This document shows, in pieces, positions 7,837-16,319 of a DNA stretch of 64,000 nt (its first letter is position 1; each line of letters begins with the position of its first letter). A program made the position numbers and the translations under genes. The notes beneath the pieces are model-generated. The model searched no databases. It saw nothing but the letters and a program-made list of their open reading frames with translations, and was not told the origin of the DNA. This DNA is from Postechiella sp039985655 (GTDB taxonomy: Bacteria > Bacteroidota > Bacteroidia > Flavobacteriales > Flavobacteriaceae), in the NCBI GenBank assembly GCA_039985655.1, contig JBDWSF010000003.1, positions 202,222 through 266,221 on the forward strand. The letters run 5' to 3'.

Positions 7837-10800
7837 ATGTACTTAATTTTCGATACAGAAACCACAGGATTACCAAAACGTTGGAATGCACCCATTACCG
7901 ATACCGATAATTGGCCAAGGTGTATTCAAATTGCATGGCAATTACATGACGAGATGGGGAACTGTGTAGAAAGTGAAGATTATTTAGTGAGACCAGATGG
8001 TTTTAATATTCCGTATGATGCCGAGAAGATTCACGGGATTTCTACCGAATTGGCTGCAGAACAAGGTATTTCGTTAGATGATGTTTTAGAAAAATTTAAT
8101 ATAGCATTAGGTAAAACAAAGTTTGTTGTTGGACAAAATGTAAAGTTCGATTTAAACATTATGGGAGCCGAATTTGTACGTGGAAACGTTGTAAATCAAC
8201 TTCAAGAGTTACCTGTATTAGATACGTGTACAGAGCATACGGCAAATTTATGCCAAATTGCTGGTGGACGTTATGGGAAATTTAAATTACCAACATTATC
8301 AGAATTGCACGCGCATTTGTTTGGTACTGGTTTTTCTGAAGCGCATAATGCCACTGCTGATGTAGAAGCAACAACGCGTTGTTTTTTCGAATTAATACGT
8401 TTGGGTGAATATACCAAAGAACAGTTAGATGTAGAACCAGAATATTTTGAACGTTTTACTGAGTTGAATCCTCAGACCATTCAACTCATCGGGCTTAAAC
8501 ATATTAATCTTAAAAAGGAAAGTGCTAAGATTAATGCCCGAATACAAAAGGCACAAGGAACGACTATTTCTTCCGAAGACATAAAACAAAATGAATCTGC
8601 TTTAGCCGATGTAGATTTTACGCATTTGCATAATCACTCACAGTTTTCTGTATTGCAGTCAACGATGAGTGTGTCCGATTTAATCTCAGTCGCTGCAAAA
8701 AATAATATGTCAGCAGTGGCGTTAACCGATCATGCCAATATGATGGGCGCATTTCATTTTGTAAATGCGGCTAATAAACATAATAAAAATGTAAAAGCTA
8801 AAATTGCTGAAGCTGAGGCGGCAGGAGAAACAACAGATGCGAGAGAAATAAAACCTATTATTGGTTGTGAATTTTTTGTCTGTGAAGATCACTTAGATAA
8901 ATCAAGAAAAGACAACGGTTATCAAATAGTAATCTTGGCTAAAAATAAAAATGGCTATCATAATTTAGCTAAATTATCGTCGCATGCCTTTGTAAATGGG
9001 TTTTATTATGTGCCAAGGATTGATAAAAAATTAATTCAAGAATATAAAGAAGATTTAATTATCCTAACTGGAAATCTTTATGGGGAAATACCCAGTAAAG
9101 TTTTAAATATTGGAGAAAAACAAGCAGAAGACGCTTTGTTATGGTGGAAAAATGAATTTGGAGACGATTTGTATGTCGAGTTAATGCGACACAATCAAGA
9201 AGACGAAAATCGTGTAAATCCAACGCTTATAAATCTGGCCAAAAAGCATGCTATTAAATTAATAGCATCAAACAATACGTATTATGCTAAACAAAGTGAT
9301 GCCAATGCACACGATATTTTGTTGTGTGTAAAAGAAGGTGAAAAACAAGGCACACCTATTGGTCGTGGTCGGGGTTATCGTTACGGGTTACCAAATCAAG
9401 ATTATTATTTTAAGTCTTCGGATGAGATGAAAAAAGCTTTCAGCGATATTCCTGAAGCTATTTCAAATATTGAAGAAGTTGTTGATAAAATTGAAGCGTA
9501 TCAGTTAGCTCGTGATGTCTTATTACCAGCCTTTGATATTCCTGAGCGTTTTGTACATGAAGAGGATAATGTTGACGGCGGAAAACGAGGAGAAAACGCC
9601 TTTTTACGTCACTTAGTTTATGAAGGAGCTAAAAAACGATATGGCGAAGAACTATCGGAAGAAGTCGTAGAACGACTAGATTTTGAGCTCGATGTTATTG
9701 AAAAAACGGGCTATCCAGGGTATTTCTTAATTGTTGAAGATTTTATTCGAGAAGCGAGGAATATGGATGTTTCGGTAGGACCCGGACGTGGTTCTGCTGC
9801 GGGATCGGTGGCTGCTTATTGTCTTTGGATTACGAATATAGATCCGATGAAATATAATCTGCTTTTTGAGCGTTTCTTAAACCCAGATCGTGTCAGTATG
9901 CCAGATATTGATATTGATTTTGATGATGAAGGTCGAAGTCGTGTTATGGATTATGTGATCGATAAATATGGGTCAAATCAAGTGGCACAAATTATCACTT
10001 ATGGTACGATGGCGGCGAAATCTTCTATTCGAGATACAGCGCGTGTATTAGATTTACCATTATTTGATGCCGATAGGATTGCGAAGTTAATACCTAATAT
10101 GTCTAAGCTGAATAAAATTTTCGGTTTAAGTGATAAGGAATTAGCAGGAAAGTTTAGAGCTGAAGATTTAGAAAAAGTTAATGAACTTTTAAATATTGCT
10201 GATGGATCGGATTTACAAGCCGAAACCTTAAATTTAGCACGAAGCCTTGAAGGCTCTGTTAGGAATACTGGGATTCATGCTTGTGGTGTGATTATTACGC
10301 CGGATGATATTACAAAATTCGTCCCCGTTTCGCTCGCCAAAGATTCCGATTTATATGTAACCCAGTTTGATAACTCGGTGGTAGAAGATGCGGGATTATT
10401 AAAAATGGATTTCTTGGGGTTAAAAACACTAACCTTAATTAAAGATACCGTTAAAATTGTAAAAGCAAAACACGATATTTTACTCGATCCAGAAAGTTTT
10501 CCTTTGGATGATGAAGAAACTTATGCTTTGTTCCAACGGGGCGAAACGGTTGGAGTCTTCCAGTATGAATCGCCTGGGATGCAAAAACACCTTAGGGATT
10601 TAAAGCCTACTGTTTTTGACGATTTAATTGCCATGAATGCACTTTATCGTCCTGGGCCAATGGAGTATATTCCAAGTTTTGTACGAAGAAAACACGGTGA
10701 CGAAGATATTGAGTATGACCTTCCTGCAATGGAAGAATATTTAAAAGAAACTTACGGTATTACTGTCTATCAAGAGCAAGTAATGCTATTGTCTCAAAAA

Positions 10801-12222
10801 CTTGCTGATTTCACGAAAGGTGAAGCAGATGTATTGCGTAAGGCGATGGGTAAAAAGCAAATTGCTGTACTTGATAAGATGAAACCAAAGTTTGTCGAGC
10901 AAGCGAGTGCTAATGGCCACGATGCAAAAAAACTTGAGAAGATTTGGAAGGATTGGGAAGCCTTTGCAAGTTATGCCTTTAATAAGTCGCACTCTACATG
11001 TTATGCTTGGATTGCTTATCAAACTGCATATTTAAAAGCGCATTACCCTGCTGAATATATGGCAGCCGTTTTGTCTAATAATATGAACGATATTAAGCAG
11101 GTAACTTTCTTTATGGAAGAATGCAAGCGTATGAAATTGCCTGTTTTAGGTCCCGATGTCAATGAATCGTTTTACAAATTTTCTGTAAATAAAGACAATG
11201 CGGTACGTTTTGGAATGGGTGCTGTAAAAGGGGTAGGACATGGAGCTGTTGTAACTATTGTTGATCATAGAAAAAAAGACGGCCCATTCAAGTCTATTTT
11301 CGATATGGCAAAACGAATTGATTTACGTGCAGCCAATAAAAGAGCTTTCGAAAATTTAGCTTTAGCAGGAGGTTTCGATTGTTTTGGAGATCACCGCGCT
11401 CAATATTTTCATAAAGAAGGTGACGAGATTACGTTTTTAGAAAAGGCTGTAAAATATGGCGCGAAGCATCAAGAAAATGAAAATTCGGCCCAAGTCAGTT
11501 TATTTGGAGCAGCTAGTGATGTGCAAATAGCAGAACCTACAGTGCCGCCATGCGAAGAATGGGGAACTATGGAAAAGCTAGCGCAAGAACGTGAAGTGGT
11601 TGGGGTATATATTTCTGGGCATCCGTTGGATGATTTTAGAACCGAAATGAAAACGTTTTGTAGCGGAACCATTGCCTTTTTTAATGACATGGCACCTTAT
11701 GTAAATCGAGAAATTACATTTGGAGGTGTGGTTACCGATGTGCAACATCGTGTAAGCAAGCAAGGAAAAGGCTGGGGCATGTTTACGATTGAAGATTATA
11801 CGGATTCTTATGAATTCAGAATTTTTGGTGAAGAGTATTTAAAATACAGGCATTTTTTAATGCAGAATAATTTTGTGTATGTAAAGAGTTTTATTCGTGA
11901 GGGTTGGGTAAATAAAGATACGGGTAAAAAGAGTGATCCTAGACTTCAATTTAATGGGTTTCAACTGTTGCATGATATTATGGAACATTACGCAAAAAGG
12001 CTAACCATTCAATTAAATATAAAGGAGTTGCATGAAGAAACCGTTGTCCGTTTAAAAGAATTGCTGCAAATGCATCCTGGAAACCAAATGCTGAATTTTG
12101 TAGTTTACGATAATAAAGAACAGATAAAAATACAACTGGCTAGCAGGAGACAAAAGGTAAAAGTTTCTCAGGAATTGTTGAGTGAATTAGAGAGTGAGAA
12201 TATACTTTTTAAGTTGAATTAA
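7837..12222 (+). CDS. dnaE: DNA polymerase III alpha subunit with fused N-terminal DEDDh exonuclease
   Basis: The replicative polymerase, 1461 residues. The first about 190 residues are a DnaQ-like 3'-5' exonuclease (FDTETTGLP at residue 4, GQNVKFDLNIMG, HNATADVEAT). A PHP domain follows (HLHNHSQFSVL from residue 263, ALTDHANMMGAFHF, GCEFFV). The polymerase core has GPGRGSAAGS and the catalytic acidic motif PDIDIDFDDEGR at residues 689-700, followed by YGTMAAKSSIRD and YQEQVM. The C-terminal part has an OB-fold (EITFGGVVTDVQHRVSKQGK). Fusion of proofreading and polymerase in one chain is common in Flavobacteriia. Flanking genes are unrelated, and the gene appears monocistronic and intact. Confidence 0.95.
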   Translation: MYLIFDTETTGLPKRWNAPITDTDNWPRCIQIAWQLHDEMGNCVESEDYLVRPDGFNIPYDAEKIHGISTELAAEQGISLDDVLEKFNIALGKTKFVVGQNVKFDLNIMGAEFVRGNVVNQLQELPVLDTCTEHTANLCQIAGGRYGKFKLPTLSELHAHLFGTGFSEAHNATADVEATTRCFFELIRLGEYTKEQLDVEPEYFERFTELNPQTIQLIGLKHINLKKESAKINARIQKAQGTTISSEDIKQNESALADVDFTHLHNHSQFSVLQSTMSVSDLISVAAKNNMSAVALTDHANMMGAFHFVNAANKHNKNVKAKIAEAEAAGETTDAREIKPIIGCEFFVCEDHLDKSRKDNGYQIVILAKNKNGYHNLAKLSSHAFVNGFYYVPRIDKKLIQEYKEDLIILTGNLYGEIPSKVLNIGEKQAEDALLWWKNEFGDDLYVELMRHNQEDENRVNPTLINLAKKHAIKLIASNNTYYAKQSDANAHDILLCVKEGEKQGTPIGRGRGYRYGLPNQDYYFKSSDEMKKAFSDIPEAISNIEEVVDKIEAYQLARDVLLPAFDIPERFVHEEDNVDGGKRGENAFLRHLVYEGAKKRYGEELSEEVVERLDFELDVIEKTGYPGYFLIVEDFIREARNMDVSVGPGRGSAAGSVAAYCLWITNIDPMKYNLLFERFLNPDRVSMPDIDIDFDDEGRSRVMDYVIDKYGSNQVAQIITYGTMAAKSSIRDTARVLDLPLFDADRIAKLIPNMSKLNKIFGLSDKELAGKFRAEDLEKVNELLNIADGSDLQAETLNLARSLEGSVRNTGIHACGVIITPDDITKFVPVSLAKDSDLYVTQFDNSVVEDAGLLKMDFLGLKTLTLIKDTVKIVKAKHDILLDPESFPLDDEETYALFQRGETVGVFQYESPGMQKHLRDLKPTVFDDLIAMNALYRPGPMEYIPSFVRRKHGDEDIEYDLPAMEEYLKETYGITVYQEQVMLLSQKLADFTKGEADVLRKAMGKKQIAVLDKMKPKFVEQASANGHDAKKLEKIWKDWEAFASYAFNKSHSTCYAWIAYQTAYLKAHYPAEYMAAVLSNNMNDIKQVTFFMEECKRMKLPVLGPDVNESFYKFSVNKDNAVRFGMGAVKGVGHGAVVTIVDHRKKDGPFKSIFDMAKRIDLRAANKRAFENLALAGGFDCFGDHRAQYFHKEGDEITFLEKAVKYGAKHQENENSAQVSLFGAASDVQIAEPTVPPCEEWGTMEKLAQEREVVGVYISGHPLDDFRTEMKTFCSGTIAFFNDMAPYVNREITFGGVVTDVQHRVSKQGKGWGMFTIEDYTDSYEFRIFGEEYLKYRHFLMQNNFVYVKSFIREGWVNKDTGKKSDPRLQFNGFQLLHDIMEHYAKRLTIQLNIKELHEETVVRLKELLQMHPGNQMLNFVVYDNKEQIKIQLASRRQKVKVSQELLSELESENILFKLN

Positions 12223-12880
12223 ACTTTTTCCTGTGTTTTTTTGCAAAGATTTAGAGATTACACAAAATTTAATTAATTTGTTCTTGAGTAATAATTATAT
12301 TTTTTTGCACAAACAATAAAATAAATTGTTTTTAATATGCATTTAATTGAAAGTAAGTGATTTATGTTTTGAGTCAGGTTAGGGTAGTCGAAACCTATGA
12401 GAAATTATCGATTTTAAGATCTTTCGACTGCACTCAAGGAGACAAAGACCGTATAATATTGGGTTTCATAACTAAAATAGGCTTATTCTTATGTCAAACT
12501 CAAGTTTTTAATGGTGAATGTGAAGCTAATGGTGACAATAATTAAAGGTTAAAAGTATTTTGTTACATCTACTGCTTCTTGCTAAAGTTTAAACACTATT
12601 AATAACAAAATAATAGTAAAATACTGCTAATTTTAAATAATTAAGACTACATCTAGTGGTATAATTAAAAGGTCTACATTAAATATTAAAAAAAGCGACC
12701 CTAAATTTTTAACAGTTTGTATTTAACGTCTTATAATTACTGTAAGATAAAATGTTTAAAATCGATAAAAAAGATATTTAAAATGTTGTCTGTGTGTTTT
12801 CTATAGTCATTAGTCTAAAAAAAAATACAGAGGTTGCTCTTTTTCAGTAATTTACATATGTGAAATTTTAAATACTATAT
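12223..12880. other. Long AT-rich spacer without a credible gene
   Basis: 658 bases between dnaE and the LamG protein gene. The only structured part is the palindromic repeat at 12371-12450. A 62-codon open frame across that repeat has no family resemblance and is probably noise. No tRNA or riboswitch pattern was recognised. The last about 150 bases presumably carry the promoter of the LamG gene, but I see no clear TAnnTTTG box. Confidence 0.6.
12371..12450. repeat. Palindromic intergenic repeat with AGTCGAAA/TTTCGACT arms
   Basis: The arms AGTCGAAA (12386-12393) and TTTCGACT (12422-12429) can pair. The flanks GTCAGGTTAGGG and CACTCAAGGAGACA resemble the TTGAGC..TCGAAAT element near 0.7 kb. 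It is probably one member of a dispersed flavobacterial palindrome family. Confidence 0.5.
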
Positions 12881-13981
12881 ATGATGAAAAAATTACTTAA
12901 AAAATTATCTTTTGTTGCAATCTTATCTTTAACATTTGGAACTGTACAAGCACAAGATCCTGATGCTTTTGTGCATTTACGATTTGAAAATAATTTAACT
13001 GCTACTGGTACAAGTGGTCTGACATTTTCACTTGTCGATAATTTAAATGGAACGGCTAACCTAGCATATGTTTTTGGTAATGAGGGTAGTTCTGCTTTAG
13101 ATTTTGGTGCTATCGATGCTAGTGCTGATCCAGCTGATCCTAATGTTCCAATAATTGATAATGACGATGACGTTGGTATTCAAAGCAATGTGAATTCTGG
13201 TATTTCAGGTAATGATGCACGTAGTGTAACGGCTTGGGTTAGATTTGATGACGACTTAACAAGTAGTAACGGTAATTTTTGTGTAGCGAATTTTGGCCCT
13301 GGTTTTAGTGTGCCCGCTCAAGGGAGATTCAATTTTATAGTTGATACAAATAATGGAGCACTTGTAACAATATTCACATCTGGTAGATCTACTGCTTTTT
13401 TTGAAGGTGCTGATAATCTAACTAGAAGAGCTGAAATTATGGATGTAGATACTCCAGCAAATTCACCTTGGCATCATGTAGCGGTTACTTATCCAGGTAC
13501 TAAAGTCGAAGATATCGCTTTTTATTTAGATGGTGTACTCGTTCCAAGCGCTCCAGCCAACACAGAATTAGGTGATGGTCCTTTGTCTACAGTAGATTCT
13601 CCAATTTCTATAGCCATGGACTTACAATTTAGAAGCAAATGGTTTGATGGAGGTAGTCTAGATGATCTTAGGATTTACGATTTTGAACTAACACAGGCTC
13701 AAGTTATGAACACTATGAATGGTAGTAATGCACTTTCCGTAGGAGATATTGCTTTTGGAGAAAACGAAATTAAAGCTTTCCCTAATGCGGTAGTTGATTT
13801 TTTACAAATCCAAACTACAAATAACAGCTCTTTAGAAATTAATGTATTTGATATTACTGGAAAAGCTATAATAAGAACCTCTGGTAATTCTGTAGATATG
13901 CGTGATTTAACTTCTGGTATGTATATTGTTAAAGTTAGAGAAGATAATAAAGTAGCTAACTTAAAAATTCTTAAAAAATAA
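12881..13981 (+). CDS. Secreted LamG-like protein with type IX secretion sorting domain
   Basis: 366 residues with a signal peptide ending at VQAQ (about residue 24). A LamG/concanavalin-like domain spans roughly residues 28-280 (VHLRFENNLTATG, SVTAWVRFDDDL, SPWHHVAVTYPG, DIAFYLDGVLV, GGSLDDLRIYDFELTQAQV). This is the glycan- or ligand-binding fold often found in secreted flavobacterial proteins. The last about 75 residues form a type A sorting domain (IKAFPNAVVDFLQI, INVFDITGKAI, DLTSGMYIVKV, ANLKILKK) that directs export by the type IX system and surface attachment. No catalytic domain is visible. A strong terminator follows. Confidence 0.82.
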   Translation: MMKKLLKKLSFVAILSLTFGTVQAQDPDAFVHLRFENNLTATGTSGLTFSLVDNLNGTANLAYVFGNEGSSALDFGAIDASADPADPNVPIIDNDDDVGIQSNVNSGISGNDARSVTAWVRFDDDLTSSNGNFCVANFGPGFSVPAQGRFNFIVDTNNGALVTIFTSGRSTAFFEGADNLTRRAEIMDVDTPANSPWHHVAVTYPGTKVEDIAFYLDGVLVPSAPANTELGDGPLSTVDSPISIAMDLQFRSKWFDGGSLDDLRIYDFELTQAQVMNTMNGSNALSVGDIAFGENEIKAFPNAVVDFLQIQTTNNSSLEINVFDITGKAIIRTSGNSVDMRDLTSGMYIVKVREDNKVANLKILKK

Positions 13982-14010
13982 CTAAGCCTTATTTTTTATA
14001 ATTTATAGAG

Positions 14011-14053
14011 AATATCCTGTTGTATTTAAAGTGTATAACAGGATATTTTTTTT
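14011..14053 (+). terminator. Intrinsic terminator after the LamG protein gene
   Basis: An 11-bp stem AATATCCTGTT / AACAGGATATT with a 15-base loop and an immediate T-run, 30 bases after the stop codon. Confidence 0.8.
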
Positions 14054-14232
14054 GCATTTAGAAGCAGTAAGTTTTTAATATATAGAGGTAAATGATATTT
14101 TAGGGTTACATACAATTAAATTATTTATGAGATGCCGAAGCAAAGTTTTGTAAGGAATTAATGAATTAGAAGCGCAAGATGTTATGTTTTAGTTGAATTA
14201 GGTATTGTTGTTAAAAATGAAGTATAAAACCT

Positions 14233-14862
14233 TTATTTAATGTATATTAATGGATTTGTTCTTGGTGAAGACATAAAATGATTTTTTCCAAACAACAAAA
14301 ATAAAACCCCATTAATTTTACTACCTGCTTTTTTACGAATTATAGAAAAGGCTTTCGTTATTTGGGCTTCAACTGTTTTAATAGAAATGTCTAAATATTC
14401 TGCAATTTCAATATTAGTTAGCCCTTCTTGTTTACTTAATAAAAATGTCTGTTTACATTTAGGAGGAAGATTTTGTATTTCATTTTTAACTAAAGTAATT
14501 AATCCTTCTAATCCATTGTCATCTTCTTCATGGCCTATTAGAATATTTAAAGCTTCAATATATGCTTTTTCTAAAGCCATGGTAGATTTTTCTTTACGGT
14601 ACAAATCAATAAACTCATTATAAACGGATTTATATAGAAAGCTTTGTATACTAAAATCATCCTTAAGTTTATCGCGTTTTTGCCATACTCTTAAAAATAC
14701 ATTTTGTACAATATCTTCTGCGTTATCATGATTATGTGATAAGTTAAAAGCATATACGCATAGTTTTTGATGGTAGGCATCAACTAAAAAAGTATAGGCA
14801 TCCGTGTTGCCTCTTTTTAGAGCTTGAATTAGCTTTATATTATTTTTTGAAAAAATGGACAT
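14233..14862 (-). CDS. ECF-type RNA polymerase sigma factor (FecI-like)
   Basis: The ATG at 14862 (MSIFSKNNIKLIQALKRGN) fits family starts better than the upstream TTG, giving 209 residues. Region 2 shows YAFNLSHNHDNAEDIVQNVFLRVWQKR. Region 4 shows LPPKCKQTFLLSKQEGLTNIEIAEYLDISIKTVEAQITKA, the helix-turn-helix. It is divergent from the fecR gene across a 94-base gap. FecI/FecR pairs normally answer to a TonB-dependent receptor with an STN domain, and such a receptor follows fecR. The sigma factor therefore probably activates the locus at 15-24 kb. More usually the sigma gene is co-directional with fecR; here it is inverted. Confidence 0.88.
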   Translation of the reverse strand: MSIFSKNNIKLIQALKRGNTDAYTFLVDAYHQKLCVYAFNLSHNHDNAEDIVQNVFLRVWQKRDKLKDDFSIQSFLYKSVYNEFIDLYRKEKSTMALEKAYIEALNILIGHEEDDNGLEGLITLVKNEIQNLPPKCKQTFLLSKQEGLTNIEIAEYLDISIKTVEAQITKAFSIIRKKAGSKINGVLFLLFGKNHFMSSPRTNPLIYIK

Positions 14863-14956
14863 TTCATTGAAATTCTTCTGCAAATTAATGAAAATGTTAT
14901 TAAAAAGTAAGGGTAATGTAAAAATGCTTCGTTATAAGATAAAGATGTAATTAATA

Positions 14957-16117
14957 ATGCTTCCTAAAAAAATAGAAAATTATATAATTAAGTATCTTAA
15001 TAATCAAGCTACGTTAAATGAGTTAGATGAACTTTCATTATGGCTTGAAAATCCTGTAAACAGGCCCCTGTTTAATAATTATGTTAAAACCAACTATGCA
15101 ATAACCTATACAATGAAACATTATGATGCCAATCAAACTAAGAAGCATTTAATAGATGTAATTAATAAAGAGAAAAAGACATATCGATTGCTGAAAATGA
15201 AACAAAATGTTTTTAAATATGCTGCGGTAATTATTCTATTTCTTTGCTTAGGATATGGTTACCAACAAGGTTATTTTAGTAAACAATCAAGACTTGAAAT
15301 TCCTAGAGAAAATATTACTCTACAATTAAACAATAAGGAGAAATTAATTATTAAAGTAGGCGAGTCGAAAAGAACATTTACTTTTAAAGGACATGTAGTA
15401 GGAACACAAACAGGTAATACGCTTCTTTTGCATAAAAATGCAGAGACAAAGGAATCATTAGTTTATAATACCTTAACGGTACCTTATGGAAAACGGTTTA
15501 AAGTACAATTGTCTGATGGTACTTTGGTTGATTTAAATGCAGGTTCGTCATTAAAATATCCAGTTAATTTTATTGAAGGAGAAAACAGACACGTGTTTTT
15601 AAAAGGCGAAGCATTTTTTGATGTTGCTAAAGATGCAAAGCATCCATTTATAGTTAATGCTAATGAGGTTGATGTAAGAGTATTGGGGACAAAATTTAAT
15701 GTGTCGTCTTATCCTGAAGATGAAAGTATCAATACTGTTTTAATTGAAGGTTCAGTAAGTACTTATAAAAAAGGAGAAACTTATAATCCTGAAAAAGCAA
15801 CAATACTTAAGCCAGGATATAAAGCTGCATGGCATAAAAAAAGCAATATTATAAATGTTGATAAAACAAATATTGAAGTGCATACTGCTTGGATAGATGG
15901 TAGATTGATATTGCACGAAATCCCATTTAATGATATACTAAAAAAGTTAGAACGCCAATACAACGTCATTTTTGTGAACAATAATAAAACTCTTGAAAGT
16001 AGATATTTTACTGCTAAATTTGATGTGGAAGATATTTATCAGGTCGTAGAAAGTTTAAGTTACTCAGGGAATTTTACTTATAAATTTGACGAAGATAAAA
16101 TTATAATTAACCCATAA
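14957..16117 (+). CDS. FecR-family anti-sigma / signal transducer
   Basis: 386 residues. A helical cytoplasmic N-terminus (about 1-85) is followed by one transmembrane helix (residues 87-103, AAVIILFLCLGYGY) and a periplasmic FecR domain with the hallmark TLTVPYGKRFKVQLSDGT, VDLNAGSSLKYP, VFLKGEAFFDVAKDAKHPF and VLGTKFNVSSYPED. The end (HEIPFNDILKKLERQYNV) is a DUF4974-type STN-interacting tail. It should hold the divergent sigma factor inactive until the SusC receptor signals substrate. SusC follows after about 200 bases, with a hairpin between them. Confidence 0.9.
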   Translation: MLPKKIENYIIKYLNNQATLNELDELSLWLENPVNRPLFNNYVKTNYAITYTMKHYDANQTKKHLIDVINKEKKTYRLLKMKQNVFKYAAVIILFLCLGYGYQQGYFSKQSRLEIPRENITLQLNNKEKLIIKVGESKRTFTFKGHVVGTQTGNTLLLHKNAETKESLVYNTLTVPYGKRFKVQLSDGTLVDLNAGSSLKYPVNFIEGENRHVFLKGEAFFDVAKDAKHPFIVNANEVDVRVLGTKFNVSSYPEDESINTVLIEGSVSTYKKGETYNPEKATILKPGYKAAWHKKSNIINVDKTNIEVHTAWIDGRLILHEIPFNDILKKLERQYNVIFVNNNKTLESRYFTAKFDVEDIYQVVESLSYSGNFTYKFDEDKIIINP

Positions 16118-16240
16118 AAACAAGAAAGCTTATGATGAAAAACTGACTTATATTAAAAACTAACGTAATTTAAAAAGTCGCTTTTTTAACTTTATTTGAT
16201 TTTAAAAACTAGTTCTGTAGAATGGGTTTAAAACAAATAA

Positions 16241-16274
16241 AAACCGGAAAATGCTCGAACACTTTCCGATTTTC
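16241..16274 (+). terminator. Hairpin in the susC leader (possible attenuator)
   Basis: CGGAAA (16245-16250) pairs with TTTCCG (16263-16268). The stem is extended by two more pairs after one mismatch, and ATTTTC follows. It lies between fecR and the SusC gene. An ATG at 16251 falls inside the stem, which argues against that ATG being the SusC start. Confidence 0.45.
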
Positions 16275-16319
16275 AAAAAAGTGATTCAAATGTCTAACAC
16301 ATTAAATCAAATCAAAAGT

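Noticed and set aside
12357..12545. 62-codon plus-strand frame
   Set aside because: It covers a palindromic repeat in an AT-rich spacer and has no signal, domain or neighbour support.
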